This document shows positions 16,687 through 26,592 of a DNA stretch of 64,000 nt, piece after piece (within the stretch, counting starts at the first letter, position 1; each line of letters opens with the position of its first letter). The DNA is from Gammaproteobacteria bacterium (GTDB lineage Bacteria; Pseudomonadota; Gammaproteobacteria; Pseudomonadales; Cellvibrionaceae): positions 186,001 through 250,000 of the forward strand of contig SEBU01000002.1 of assembly GCA_004173475.1 (NCBI GenBank), written 5' to 3'. The notes under the pieces are model-generated. The model was given only the letters and a program-made list of their open reading frames with translations, was not told where the DNA came from and made no database searches. The position numbers and the translations under genes were made by a program.

Positions 16687-18210
16687 ATGCAAGTACCCAA
16701 AAATATTGCGTTAGAAAAGGATTGGTCGCGTCGCAGCTTTATGAAACTGACGGCCGGCGCCAGCACTGCTTTAGTTGTTGCCCGTTACAGCGCTGCGCCT
16801 GCCAATGCGTTAACTAGTACAGATGTGCTGAGCAAATCGGTGGTTGAGATTGCGAAAATGATCAGCAGTAAAGCCATCACCTCCGTTGAGTTGGTGAAAG
16901 CATGCTATGCGCGTATTGATGAAGTGAATCCAAAAATTAACGCCGTAGTCGCGTTTTGTCGTGACCGTGCCCTTGCGGAAGCCGCCGAAGCGGATGCAAT
17001 GACCGCAGCTGGAAAATCCAAAGGTCCGCTCCACGGAATCCCGTTTACGGTTAAGGATTCGTTTGATACTGCAGGCGTTGTCAGTACCGGTGGAACCCTT
17101 GGCCGTAAAAATTTTATTCCTCAAAAAGACGCTACCGTCGTTGCGCGAGCTCGTGCAGCGGGGGCGATTTTACTCGGTAAAACCAACACGCCGGAATTCA
17201 CGCTGGGTGGCGGCGGCAAAGGTACGGTCAATCTGGTTTATGGTTTGACCAAAAATCCTTACAACATTGAATATCAGCCGAGCGGATCATCCGGCGGAGC
17301 GGGGGCGATTGTGGCCGCAGGCGGCGCCTTCTTCGATATAGGTTCGGATTATGGCGGTTCTATTCGTGGCCCTGCTTACGCAAACGGCATCGCAGGAATC
17401 AAACCTACCTTAGGCCGCGTGCCACGAACCGGACATATCGTCGGTTACGGCGGCCCGTTCGATACTTTCCAGGAAACCGGCCCTTTGGCGCGCCGTGTGG
17501 ATGATATTTCCCTGCTTATGAAGATCCTGGCGGGGCCCGATAATTCAGACGCAACCATGGCACCTGTGCCACTTGGCGATCCCGCATCGGTTGACCTAAA
17601 AAGTATGCGAGTCGCCTATTACACCAGCAATGGAATTATGGCGCCGACCAAAGAAGTACAGGCGCTGGTAAAACAATGCGTCGGCTATTTCAAAAAACTT
17701 GGCTGCAAAGTCACTGAAGCTATGCCGCCAAAAATGGCAGAGCTAGCGGACGTTCGTACCAAATTTAACGGTGCAGATGGCCGCGAACATATGCGTCGCT
17801 TGATGAAAATGCATGGCACCACCGAGGCGTCACCGGGTTTGCGACTTACTGGCGATGTAGTCAGCAGCGCTGACTTCACGCGGCTATGCGAAGAGATGGA
17901 TGCAATCAAAAGCGAGCAACTCACCTGGTTCGAACAATATGATTTGATCATCTGTCCCGCTAGCCAACGCGCACCTATTCGTCTCGATTTTGAGCAAACG
18001 CCGGAAGTGCGCGCTAAATCCAGTTACACCAGTCAATACAACACCACCGGTTGGCCTGCGGGCGTCGTTCGCGCAGGAACTTCAAAGGAAGACAAGGGCT
18101 TACCGCTCGGAGTTCAAGTAGTTGCTCAACCTTGGCGTGACGACATTGTATTGGCTGCGATGTCGCATATCGAACAACAGACCGGAGGTTGGGTTCCGCC
18201 TCCCGTCTGA
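16687..18210 (+). CDS. Tat-exported amidase-signature enzyme
   Basis: A 507-residue AS-family amidase. The N-terminus carries a strong twin-arginine motif, SRRSFMKL (Arg15-Arg16), followed by a hydrophobic segment and a likely cut near residue 41, so it should cross the membrane folded. The triad is Lys123 (FTVKDSFDT), Ser201 (PSGSSGGAG) and Ser225 (IGSDYGGSIRGPA). The body resembles AS enzymes acting on small aliphatic or aryl amides and on Glu-tRNA-type folds, with no tRNA-binding partner here. AAAGGAG precedes the ATG. It is paralogous to the next gene, sharing segments such as VARARAAGAILLGKTNTPEF and TPxVRAK-like C-terminal motifs, and both likely arose by tandem duplication. Confidence 0.88.
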   Translation: MQVPKNIALEKDWSRRSFMKLTAGASTALVVARYSAAPANALTSTDVLSKSVVEIAKMISSKAITSVELVKACYARIDEVNPKINAVVAFCRDRALAEAAEADAMTAAGKSKGPLHGIPFTVKDSFDTAGVVSTGGTLGRKNFIPQKDATVVARARAAGAILLGKTNTPEFTLGGGGKGTVNLVYGLTKNPYNIEYQPSGSSGGAGAIVAAGGAFFDIGSDYGGSIRGPAYANGIAGIKPTLGRVPRTGHIVGYGGPFDTFQETGPLARRVDDISLLMKILAGPDNSDATMAPVPLGDPASVDLKSMRVAYYTSNGIMAPTKEVQALVKQCVGYFKKLGCKVTEAMPPKMAELADVRTKFNGADGREHMRRLMKMHGTTEASPGLRLTGDVVSSADFTRLCEEMDAIKSEQLTWFEQYDLIICPASQRAPIRLDFEQTPEVRAKSSYTSQYNTTGWPAGVVRAGTSKEDKGLPLGVQVVAQPWRDDIVLAAMSHIEQQTGGWVPPPV

Positions 18211-18294
18211 TATTCGTCTCATAACTGTCTCCCAACTGTGTTTCATAACATCGGCGGGCGATCGGCCAGCCATCTATTCAGAGTGAGAAGCGCC

Positions 18295-19872
18295 ATGACA
18301 ACAGATGTTGAAGTGCTCGAAAAACAATCGTTACGAGATTTATTTGGTTTACCGCGCATGCCAAAAGGTTCGGATCAGGGGGCATTAAAACTCGCAGCCG
18401 CCGCAGGTGCGGTGCTAGCAATTCAAAGTGCTCGAGCTTCTACTGACACAAACGATGAAATTATCTATATGTCCGCCACCAAACTGGCGGGCCTGATTCG
18501 CACGAAAAAAGTGTCAGCTCTTGAAGCGGTGGATGCTTACATTTCTCGTCAATTAATCGTGAATGATCGGCTCAATGCAGTTGTCATGAATTGCTACGAA
18601 CGTGCCCGCACCGAAGCCAAAGCGCTGGATGCCAAAGCCGCGAAAGGTGAGTTTGTAGGTGCATTACATGGTGTACCAATGACCATCAAAGATTCGCTGG
18701 ATACCGAAGGTGTTATCACCACAGGCGCCACCTTTGGTCGCCAACAATTTATCCCTGCAAAAGATGCGACAGTGGTTGCGCGTGTGAGAGCAGCAGGCGC
18801 GATCTTGCTAGGCAAAACCAACACGCCGGAATTCACGCTTGGTGGTCTTGCCGGTATTAGCGCGGCCAGTAATTTGCTTTATGGCGCTTCGCACAATCCC
18901 TACGATTTATCGCGCACTACGTCGGGCTCCTCTGGCGGTGCAGGCGCTATTGTCGCAGCAGGTGGAGCGGCGTTTGATATAGGTTCGGATTGGGGCGGCT
19001 CCATTCGCGGCCCGGCCAACCATAACGGTATCGCAGGAATCAAACCCACCAGTATCCGTGTGCCGCGCACTGGCCATATTGTGGACTACGGTGGCATTTT
19101 TGATTTATGGCAGCAGCTCGGGCCTATGGCGCGGCGGGTTGAAGATTTAGCGCTTGTCACTCCGATTATTTCCGGACCGGACTTTCACGATGCTTCCTGC
19201 GCACCAGTGCCCTGGGCCGATCCTGAGAAAGTAAATTTGAAATCGCTTCGCGTCGCTTATTGCGCGGACAATCTCGCCACGGGCGATGCTGCAACAGACG
19301 AAGACACCAAGAAAACGGTACGTCAGGCAGCCAAGTGGTTGAATGGTGTTATGGCCAGCGTGAAAGAAGATGTACCCCAGGAAATATTGGAACGCATGCG
19401 CGATGCACGGACCAAATTATCCACGGGTGACGGCGGCGCTTTTTACCAACGTCTCGCCGACAAGTGGCATACCAACAATATCTCTCCCGCACGAAAAGCG
19501 CGTATGGCTACGGCCAAACCCATCAGCTCTGCAGAAATGGTGGAAGCCTGGCAACAGCAGGATTTATGTAAATCCCAATTGCTGGAGTGGATGACCAACT
19601 ACGACGTATTTATTTGCCCAGCCTCCAACAAACCCGCGCAACCTATCGACCGCGAAAAAGAGCCTCCTGAAAATACCAGCGGCTGGCCGTATACCGGCGT
19701 GTTCAATTCCACGGGTTGGCCGGTAGTGGTAGTGCGTTGCGGTAGTTCAGCGGATGGCAAATTGCCCATAGGTTTACAAATTGTTGCAGCGCCCTGGCGC
19801 GAGGACATTTGTATTGCTGTTGCCAGTTATCTGGAAAGCCAAAGTGGTGGCTGGAAAAAACCGCCGATTTGA
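18295..19872 (+). CDS. Amidase-signature enzyme, tandem paralogue of the preceding gene
   Basis: A 525-residue AS amidase from the ATG at 18295. A GTG at 18238 opens the same frame but has no better ribosome site. The triad is Lys122 (TIKDSLDT), Ser202 (TSGSSGGAG) and Ser226 (IGSDWGGSIRGPA). The N-terminal 50 residues contain a hydrophobic Ala-rich segment (about 31-48, ending ARAS) but no twin arginine. It may be a degenerate Tat signal, or it may rely on its Tat-exported neighbour; the location is therefore less sure. The gap from the preceding stop is 84 nt, with no promoter motif. The SDWGGSIRGP against SDYGGSIRGP nucleophile motif shows close kinship with the gene upstream. Confidence 0.85.
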   Translation: MTTDVEVLEKQSLRDLFGLPRMPKGSDQGALKLAAAAGAVLAIQSARASTDTNDEIIYMSATKLAGLIRTKKVSALEAVDAYISRQLIVNDRLNAVVMNCYERARTEAKALDAKAAKGEFVGALHGVPMTIKDSLDTEGVITTGATFGRQQFIPAKDATVVARVRAAGAILLGKTNTPEFTLGGLAGISAASNLLYGASHNPYDLSRTTSGSSGGAGAIVAAGGAAFDIGSDWGGSIRGPANHNGIAGIKPTSIRVPRTGHIVDYGGIFDLWQQLGPMARRVEDLALVTPIISGPDFHDASCAPVPWADPEKVNLKSLRVAYCADNLATGDAATDEDTKKTVRQAAKWLNGVMASVKEDVPQEILERMRDARTKLSTGDGGAFYQRLADKWHTNNISPARKARMATAKPISSAEMVEAWQQQDLCKSQLLEWMTNYDVFICPASNKPAQPIDREKEPPENTSGWPYTGVFNSTGWPVVVVRCGSSADGKLPIGLQIVAAPWREDICIAVASYLESQSGGWKKPPI

Positions 19873-19931
19873 TGATGCTGATATTCTTCCGCTTTTGTAG
19901 ATTTAGGCTTTAGCGGGTAAGGGCATTTGAT

Positions 19932-21053
19932 ATGGGCGTTATAACGCGGCATCAGCAACGCGCGATTGATTTCGTTGAACAACAGGCAAAACTCGGTAGC
20001 GAGCGTGCGAATGATTGCATTGATGCAATCCTTGCGCGCGCCAATGTAACCAGGGAAAGCTACGACAAAGCGACCGCGATCTTAAGTTCGCAGGCGCAAA
20101 TTGCCGTGCATTTTCATCCTGAGCGAATCAGTCGCTTCGGCAAAGTGGTTGCGGAAGGTTTGCTTCAAAGTGGGCGTTTCAAAAATCAATTTGAAACTGG
20201 TCTATCCAGCGGCAGCACATCCGCGTTTCCCGGTGGCGCGCGTGATCTGTGGGAAAGGCATCTCTTCGGCGGCGCCTATCACGCCGACGATGTTCATCCG
20301 TCGGTTCGGCCGAAGTATGGCGCGCTGCATTTATTGGATCACCCCGACGGCCCCGCGCCGCGGTTCGGCTCTTGCTATTTTTTGTTGCACCCGACGGTAT
20401 CCGCACGCTCAACATTTACCTTTGGTGGAAGCCAGGAGCCGGATGCACTTTTGCATACTGGAAGCATAAATACCTTGGCTCCAATCTTCGCACGAATATT
20501 TAACGAGTTGGAATTGGGGCAGGGTGCTTTTGGTATTAGCGAATTAAATGTTGCGAGTTTATTGGATGATTTAATTTGTAGATTTTCAACGCCCGCGAAC
20601 ATTTTGCAAAACGCTAAAAAGTATTCGATTGAAAAATTAATTTTAGGCAGAGCGCTGGATAGTTTTGTAGAAGTGCAGATTCACGGCGAGATCCGTTTGG
20701 ATAAAGATGTTTCGCAATTGGTTGCCGACCCTGCGTTTCAAGATCAACACACCGGTGAAGTACTCGGCAAAATTTCTACGCGCTATGGAATTCCGCTTAG
20801 CTGGCACCCGGGCTTTATGCTTAAGGTTGAACAAGTACCTTATGAGTTTCGTGGTTATCCCATAGCGCCGCTAGCCAGACGCGCAGCAAAAAATGGTCTG
20901 TTGGATGCGGCTGATATAGGTGCATTGGCAAATTCCCTGGAACTTGAACCCGATGCATGGAAAGACTGGGCGTCCTACGACGACACATTGATCCAGTTTC
21001 GAAGACTGTGGCATTTCATGGTGATGGAAGGGGCGCCCAGAGGAATGTTTTAG
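19932..21053 (+). CDS. DUF3626-like protein of unknown function
   Basis: A 373-residue cytoplasmic-looking protein with no signal peptide or membrane segment. The conserved-looking parts are IAVHFHPERIS (about 55-66), GGARDLWERHLFGG and a GSCYFLLHP...STFTFGGS region (about 155-178). The whole pattern resembles the uncharacterised family DUF3626, but I cannot confirm this without a profile search. It follows the amidase trio by 59 nt on the same strand and probably shares their transcript. Being the one non-exported protein in this operon, it may act on an imported or cytoplasmic product; no reaction can be named. Confidence 0.6.
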   Translation: MGVITRHQQRAIDFVEQQAKLGSERANDCIDAILARANVTRESYDKATAILSSQAQIAVHFHPERISRFGKVVAEGLLQSGRFKNQFETGLSSGSTSAFPGGARDLWERHLFGGAYHADDVHPSVRPKYGALHLLDHPDGPAPRFGSCYFLLHPTVSARSTFTFGGSQEPDALLHTGSINTLAPIFARIFNELELGQGAFGISELNVASLLDDLICRFSTPANILQNAKKYSIEKLILGRALDSFVEVQIHGEIRLDKDVSQLVADPAFQDQHTGEVLGKISTRYGIPLSWHPGFMLKVEQVPYEFRGYPIAPLARRAAKNGLLDAADIGALANSLELEPDAWKDWASYDDTLIQFRRLWHFMVMEGAPRGMF

Positions 21054-21089
21054 GCCTTAAGAATTCCGTATAAATATCTGGAGACGATT

Positions 21090-21458
21090 ATGAATCAGGT
21101 TATCGATAAAGAAATTAACGAGAAAACTAAATCTGGATTGTCCAACGCACGCAAAAAATATCGAAGCGTTCCGGTGTTTTTTCAAAACACCATTCGTAGT
21201 CACGGCGCCTGTGGCCCAGCGATGAACCGATCTGGCTTCAAGCAATACTTGATCAACAAAGACGATCAAAATCGGTATCGTGTGACGGTCGTATCTACCT
21301 GGATCAATAGTCAAACCGGATCATTAGAGAGCTACACAAAAATTTTCACGTCTGAACCCAGCGGCGAAATTTATTTAGGCTGCGATTATCAGCATATGAC
21401 GGGAAATGGTAATACCCGAATTACTCGAAAAATTACCCGTGAAGTAAAAATTGAGTAG
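21090..21458 (+). CDS. Small hypothetical protein
   Basis: A 122-residue hydrophilic protein with a good ribosome site (GGAGACGATT before the ATG). It is rich in Lys, Thr and Arg, has no signal peptide and no motif I recognise. It lies 36 nt after the DUF3626-like gene and before a bidirectional terminator, so it is the last gene of the receptor-amidase operon. Codon choice looks like the neighbours, supporting a real gene. Confidence 0.55.
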   Translation: MNQVIDKEINEKTKSGLSNARKKYRSVPVFFQNTIRSHGACGPAMNRSGFKQYLINKDDQNRYRVTVVSTWINSQTGSLESYTKIFTSEPSGEIYLGCDYQHMTGNGNTRITRKITREVKIE

Positions 21459-21503
21459 CTGCACTTGACTAAAATTAGATAAAAAATTAAATTAGAAAAA
21501 ATA

Positions 21504-21545
21504 GTTACCCTCAGCTAGGCAACCCCAGTTTGGGAGCTGGCTGGA
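21504..21545. repeat. Possible degenerate copy of the palindromic repeat
   Basis: CCTCAGCTAGGC followed by CCCC, a short arm and AGCTGG resembles the arm order of the dispersed palindromes at 39124, 45916 and 48804. The central part is degraded. Confidence 0.3.
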
Positions 21546-21654
21546 GTTAATATTTACTTTTCAAAATTATTTATTGAAAAAACTTCTCGATGACGATTAA
21601 GTTTTGAAATTCGTCAGATGCTTTTTGTAAATTATTTAAAATATCGTGAATGTA

Positions 21655-21690
21655 AAAAAGCCAGCAAACTTAGGGGTTTGCTGGCTTTTT
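21655..21690. terminator. Bidirectional terminator between convergent operons
   Basis: A perfect 15-bp stem, AAAAAGCCAGCAAAC / GTTTGCTGGCTTTTT, with a 6-nt loop. It sits between the plus-strand gene ending at 21458 and the minus-strand amidase ending at 21706, and has T tracts on both strands. Confidence 0.85.
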
Positions 21691-21705
21691 GTTTTTGGAA
21701 AATTT

Positions 21706-24060
21706 TTACTTGCTTGCTAGTGGCCCAAAATTTGGCGGAGGAGTGCGATGGTGAGTCGCGGCTTCGTAAGCGGTACCGAGTTTGATTAGCAAAGGCTCAT
21801 CACCTTGCCCTGCAAAAAACGTAATCGAAATCGGTAATGGATGCGCAAGTTTTGATTGTTTGGTTTTTTCTGGCAGCACCGAGATGTAATCCGTTTTATC
21901 CTCATTCAACTTATAGCTGGGTTCATAAATGACCTTGGTCATACCTGCAGGAATCGCGATACGTGGAATTTGGAAGAATGGCGAGATGCTGTCCAAACTA
22001 ATGCTACCCACGTTTGCTCCCTGAATTTTTGGAGTAGGGACGGTGTTTTCTGGATGCACAAAAGCATCGATCTGATTTTCAAACATCATCTTTTGAAGTG
22101 CGAGCCTCGCAATGTAGCTGCGCGCCAAAGTGTCAGCCTTACCGGGATCAGTGTGGCCTTTAAAATTCACCCAGTTCTCAGCGCCCGCGCGTGATTCGTC
22201 CTGACGAAATTTTGCGTTATTTACCCAAGCTGCCCAATCAGTAATGCGCGCATCGCCACGATCTTTTAAATAGCGATCAAGATCAAACAGAGTGTCTGGG
22301 CACAAACTGGTAATACATTGAGTTGCACCGAAGGTGGCAAAGTTCACCATGTTCACTTCGGTGGTAAGCGGAGCTTCGTGTCTGCTTAACTCGAGCAAAT
22401 AATCGTAAGATGTAACGTCGTAACCTGGAACTGCGAAAACGAGTTCGCCTTTTTTATTTTTCCGCGTAAAAATTTCCGGCATAAAGCGCGGTAGAATTTC
22501 CGCAAGCGCATCGTTAAAACTGTAACGCAGGTTAGGAACATCCGGGTCATCCGGATAATTAGCCGTGCTGGTTTCTACTAACTCAGCACCGAGTTGATCA
22601 CGTAAAACAATTTTAATTTCTTTATCGATTTGGTCGCTAATGGCTTCATGATTTTTCGTCGTCTTCACCATGTGCTCGCGCAGTATCGCAATGCGCATGC
22701 CTTTAAGTGGTTTCGCATCTTGCTTAAGCATTGCGTCGGTAATCGCAAAACTTGCGTAGGGTTGTTCGGAGGCGATTTTTTTAGGAATCGCCGTGAAAGG
22801 ATCGCGTGGATCGAAATAGCCTTGTACCGGATCTTTAAGCGCATCGAGAACGCGAGCCGCGTCCGTTAAGGTGCGCGAGTGAACGCCTGCGCGGTCATTA
22901 ATCCATTGATAGCCGATACCTCCGCTGTCCGGTGTTAAACCTTTAGTAGTCAATAGTGTAACAATTCCGTTGCGAGAAGCGGGGCCCTGACAGGACGCAC
23001 CCGATTGTTCACAAATTCCAATAGTCGCGAGATTGGTGGAAATTGCCACACCAGAACCGCTGCTGGAACCACGCGTTACTCGCTCAGTGTCGTAGGGATT
23101 ACAAGGCTGGCCTGCCCACGCGCCCATACCTTGCCCACCAGCGATCATTTTGGTTTTCGGTTTTGCATCACCACCAGGATTTCCTGGGCCGCCGTTAAAT
23201 TCATGAGCTACGGATTTCGCATAAATAATTGCACCCTTGTCACGCAAGCGAGCAACAACAGTGGCATCGGTTGGCGGAACATCCATCGCAAAGTTCACAT
23301 CGTTGTTCGCGGTAGTGCGCATGTCTTTGGTGTCGTAAACATCTTTAAAAGCGGCGACCGCGCAGTACATGGGCATAGCTGCGAGGTCTGGATTGGAACC
23401 GTATTTTGCGTCGAGTTCAGCAGCGCGTTCGAGCGCATCGGGTTGCTGGCGAAACTTTTCACAACCAGCCGGCGCGTTGGAGGGAAGTGCACCTTTGGAT
23501 GGATGCAAATCGAAATCACCTTTGCAGGTAATGGATCTCTCACCGCGTATATTTAAAGTTTCCAACGCATTTACCTGGCCAGCATCCGGCATACCCACCC
23601 GCATTCCCATTTGCGCAAAAGCGGTCGGGTCAGACACAGTAGTTTCCATGCGGCCGTAATCAAGCGGAAGTCCTTTGTAATCAGCTAGTGCAGGAAAAAC
23701 TTTGGTCGCCTTGACAGTTTTCGTCGGGAAAACCAACGGTGAACCAGCGCGAATGTAACCTTTCACCGCTTTAATTTTGGCTCCGTCAGCAGTAACCAGA
23801 GCGGTGCACACGCCGTTGTAAGCTTTTGCTCGAGCTATGTAAGCCTGCACCACTTGCTGACACGTCGTTTGGCCAGATTTGATTGCCATTTGAATGCTGT
23901 CGATAGTGGCTTCTTCTACTTGGAATTCGCTCTTGGCGTAGCTTTGCGGCGTAATCAGGATACCGGCCACCGCGCCCCAGATCGCCAGCGTTTGCAGGCG
24001 CGGTAAGCGCGATTTTTGCGCGATGGAGAAGGAAAATAAGGGTAATTTCGTCGTGTTCAC
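21706..24060 (-). CDS. Long Cys-rich exported amidase-signature enzyme (copy 1)
   Basis: A 784-residue AS-family protein, about 250 residues longer than typical members. It starts at GTG with GGAGAG upstream; the signal anchor is about 22-43. The N-terminal AS helix contains Cys residues (TTCQQVV, YNGVCTALVT). An insertion of roughly 120 residues (about 95-225, with the ETLNIRGERSITCKGDF motif) comes before the catalytic Lys239 (AAFKDVYDT). Cis-Ser332 (TRGSSSGSG) and Ser356 keep the exact 24-residue spacing, but the usual DTGGS is rewritten as CEQSGASC. It belongs to a four-member group in this window and differs from the others at CEQSGASCQ. It has its own ECF-type promoter (P3). Confidence 0.86.
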   Translation of the reverse strand: MNTTKLPLFSFSIAQKSRLPRLQTLAIWGAVAGILITPQSYAKSEFQVEEATIDSIQMAIKSGQTTCQQVVQAYIARAKAYNGVCTALVTADGAKIKAVKGYIRAGSPLVFPTKTVKATKVFPALADYKGLPLDYGRMETTVSDPTAFAQMGMRVGMPDAGQVNALETLNIRGERSITCKGDFDLHPSKGALPSNAPAGCEKFRQQPDALERAAELDAKYGSNPDLAAMPMYCAVAAFKDVYDTKDMRTTANNDVNFAMDVPPTDATVVARLRDKGAIIYAKSVAHEFNGGPGNPGGDAKPKTKMIAGGQGMGAWAGQPCNPYDTERVTRGSSSGSGVAISTNLATIGICEQSGASCQGPASRNGIVTLLTTKGLTPDSGGIGYQWINDRAGVHSRTLTDAARVLDALKDPVQGYFDPRDPFTAIPKKIASEQPYASFAITDAMLKQDAKPLKGMRIAILREHMVKTTKNHEAISDQIDKEIKIVLRDQLGAELVETSTANYPDDPDVPNLRYSFNDALAEILPRFMPEIFTRKNKKGELVFAVPGYDVTSYDYLLELSRHEAPLTTEVNMVNFATFGATQCITSLCPDTLFDLDRYLKDRGDARITDWAAWVNNAKFRQDESRAGAENWVNFKGHTDPGKADTLARSYIARLALQKMMFENQIDAFVHPENTVPTPKIQGANVGSISLDSISPFFQIPRIAIPAGMTKVIYEPSYKLNEDKTDYISVLPEKTKQSKLAHPLPISITFFAGQGDEPLLIKLGTAYEAATHHRTPPPNFGPLASK

Positions 24061-24138
24061 ATCTACTCTCCGATTGGCCTTGCGCTAGGGTTCAGCCGTT
24101 AATAACGGCGAAACCCTAGCGCTGATTCTTGCTGATGA

Positions 24139-24165
24139 GACGATGGTGGTGGGGCATCCCCCACC
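24139..24165 (-). promoter_or_regulatory. ECF-type promoter P3 (long amidase copy 1)
   Basis: On the minus strand: GGTGGGGG (24158-24165), 15 nt, CGTC (24139-24142), 79 nt before the GTG at 24060. It lies in the 126-bp gap between two tandem minus-strand amidase genes, so copy 1 can be transcribed separately from copy 2. Confidence 0.65.
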
Positions 24166-24186
24166 TGGTTAGCGGTTTATTGAGTG

Positions 24187-26514
24187 TTATGGCTCGCCCC
24201 TCAACACAGGGAACCCGGAGGGGGTTTTGCGATGATGGGTGGCGGATTCATAGGCCGAGGCGACTTTCAGTACTACAGGGTCATCACCAGGTGCTGCCCA
24301 GTACGCAATACTGAAGGGCATAGGATGAGACATCTTGGATTCCTTTGTGCCCGCTTTTGCGGTGTAAGTTTTCTTGTCATCACTAAGTACAAAAACTGGC
24401 TCAAAATAAACGTCACTGAAACCGGCAGGCGTAATCACCTCGGGCACACCCAGCACGTCGGTAATGGCAAAACCGCTGGCGCTGCGACCACTCACCGCCG
24501 GCTCCTGTGCATAGCCAGTTCTGCCCGGCGGAATGGTGAGGTTCGGTTGCACGAACACATCAATATTATTTTCATGCATGACTTTCTGTATCGCGTAGCG
24601 GAACAGGGTGTGCATTTTGACGCGATCAACCTGGGTTGCCCGCGTATCCTGCTGATTGGCGGCGGCAAAATTCTGCGCGCCCAGCGTTTGCACGTCGCTA
24701 CGCCATTTGGAATTGGCGGCGTAGGCGGCCATATCGGGAATGCGTGAATCGCCGCGCAAGTTTAAGTAATGAGCGGCCATAAATGCATTGCGACCGCCAT
24801 CGTCCAGGCCGCTGAAAATACGGCGAATGTTTAACTTGGGTGATAAAGGCGCTTGATGCAATGAGAGTTTCACCAGGTAATCACGCGAGGTCACGTCATA
24901 CCCGGGTACCGCAAATTCAATTTCACCTTCGGGCGTCTTTTGGAAGAAATACTCAGGCGCCGCAATCGGAAGAATTTCAGCGAAGGCGTCGGCGAAGGTG
25001 TACTTCATATTGGGGACATCGGCATCATCCGGGTATTGCGGGTCAACGGATTCCACCAGTTCAGCACCCAACTTATCCCGCAGCACCTTCTTAAATTCCT
25101 GATCGACCCGCGCGCTGACTGGGCCGTCGTTGGCCACATGTTTCACCATAAGTTCGCGAACAACACCTACTCTTAGCCCTTTCAGCGGCTTATCAGTCGA
25201 TGCCAAGGTCTTGTCAGAAACGATGTAATTTTCGTAGGGTTCCTTGGCGGACATCGCTTTCGGCTGCGCCGTGAAGAAGTCGCGCGTGTCGAAGTATCCT
25301 GCTTTTGGATCTTTCATGGCGTCGATGACGCGTGCCGCGTCGCCGAGGGTGCGACACAGGACGCCAGGACGATGATTGATGAAATCGGCGGTCATGCTAC
25401 CGAATTCTGATGTCATCCCTTTGGTCGTCACAAAACTGGAAACGGAGTTGGAGTTCGCCGGAATTCGACAGGAGCCGCCAGTGGTTTCGCAAATCGAACA
25501 GGTGGCCATGTTGGCGGCCACTGCTGCACCCGCACCACCGCTGCTGCCACCGGGTGTGCGCTCAGTGTCATAGGCACTGCAGGCTGTTCCACCCCAGGTT
25601 GCGCGCACGGCATTACCGCCCACATAAGCCGTTTTGGGTTTGTTGGGTGAATCGGGTTGCGCAAAGGTAACTTCAGAGGCAACCGTAATACCGGAAATAA
25701 TCGCGCCTTTGTCGCGTAATTGTTTTACCACGGTCATATCCCGCGGAGCTGCATCCATCGCGTAGTTCACATCATTGCCACCGGTGGAACGCATATCCGT
25801 CACGTCGTACCAATTCTTCACGGTGATTACGGTGCAATACATGGGCATCTTGGCTAGATCAAGGGTCTTGCCGTACTGAGCATCCAGTTCGGCGGCCCGC
25901 TCCAGGGCATCTGGCTGCTGTCTGAACTTTTCACACTCGGCAGGCGCACTGGCTGGGAGTGGTGTTCCCGGCGGCGCGTCAAAGGCGCCTTTACAGGTCA
26001 CCGAACGTTCGCCGCGAATATTCAGGGTTTCAAAGGCGTTGAGCTGCCCCGCATTTGGGATGCCCGCCACCATTCCGTATTGTTGCTTGACGCTGGGGTC
26101 CGATATGGTCGGTTCCACCTTGCCGTATTCAATGGGCAACCCGGTGTACTGGTTTAAGTCGGGCAAGAAAGTCGATGCGGCTAACGTCTTGGTTGAAAAT
26201 TTGATTGGCGCACCAGCACGAATACTACCCATGGCCGCGGCGACTGATTTGCCGTCGCTGGTTACCAGCCGTGTACAGGCACCGTTATAAGCCTTCACAC
26301 GCGCCATGTAGGCCTCAACCACTCCCTTACAGGTGATTTCGCCACCTTTAATTGCGCTTTGAATATCATCAATGGTGGCTTCTTCAAGGTGGAATTTGCC
26401 GGCGGCAAACGCGGTGTTAGTGGTGATCATACCGAGTGAAGCTGTAACAAACGCTGTGATGATCAAGCGTCGCATGCAGAGTGCTGCGAACCGGGATGTA
26501 TTTAATTTGTGCAT
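24187..26514 (-). CDS. Long Cys-rich exported amidase-signature enzyme (copy 2)
   Basis: A 775-residue paralogue of the neighbouring gene. The signal peptide is about 15-38 (ending TAFAAG). The N-terminal helix is FHLEEATIDDIQSAI, with paired Cys at TCKGVV and YNGACT. The inserted domain carries NIRGERSVTCKGAFD and CEKFRQQPDALERA. The triad is Lys233 (TVKNWYDVT), Ser324 (PGGSSGGAG) and Ser348 within CSICETTGGSCR. The Lys motif reads KNW rather than the usual KD, which could alter the amide-binding pocket. The ATG follows AAAGGCGGG, and promoter P4 precedes it. The substrate is unknown; the size and cysteines suit a periplasmic or secreted enzyme acting on a bulky amide. Confidence 0.86.
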   Translation of the reverse strand: MHKLNTSRFAALCMRRLIITAFVTASLGMITTNTAFAAGKFHLEEATIDDIQSAIKGGEITCKGVVEAYMARVKAYNGACTRLVTSDGKSVAAAMGSIRAGAPIKFSTKTLAASTFLPDLNQYTGLPIEYGKVEPTISDPSVKQQYGMVAGIPNAGQLNAFETLNIRGERSVTCKGAFDAPPGTPLPASAPAECEKFRQQPDALERAAELDAQYGKTLDLAKMPMYCTVITVKNWYDVTDMRSTGGNDVNYAMDAAPRDMTVVKQLRDKGAIISGITVASEVTFAQPDSPNKPKTAYVGGNAVRATWGGTACSAYDTERTPGGSSGGAGAAVAANMATCSICETTGGSCRIPANSNSVSSFVTTKGMTSEFGSMTADFINHRPGVLCRTLGDAARVIDAMKDPKAGYFDTRDFFTAQPKAMSAKEPYENYIVSDKTLASTDKPLKGLRVGVVRELMVKHVANDGPVSARVDQEFKKVLRDKLGAELVESVDPQYPDDADVPNMKYTFADAFAEILPIAAPEYFFQKTPEGEIEFAVPGYDVTSRDYLVKLSLHQAPLSPKLNIRRIFSGLDDGGRNAFMAAHYLNLRGDSRIPDMAAYAANSKWRSDVQTLGAQNFAAANQQDTRATQVDRVKMHTLFRYAIQKVMHENNIDVFVQPNLTIPPGRTGYAQEPAVSGRSASGFAITDVLGVPEVITPAGFSDVYFEPVFVLSDDKKTYTAKAGTKESKMSHPMPFSIAYWAAPGDDPVVLKVASAYESATHHRKTPSGFPVLRGEP

Positions 26515-26592
26515 GATTGACCCGCCTTTTATTGGGGTTTAACCGCGTATGTTGAGGATTAACCGTGAGGGATTGAGGTTTACCAAGGGGAA

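Noticed and set aside
23005-23556. Antisense open frame of 183 codons inside the long amidase copy 1
   Set aside because: It is a shadow of a strongly coding minus-strand gene with an intact catalytic triad; codon pattern and lack of a start site argue against it.
21706-24060. Idea that the long amidases are inactive because DTGGS is missing
   Set aside because: Counting residues shows Ser at the exact +24 position from the cis-Ser in all four, with Lys also present.
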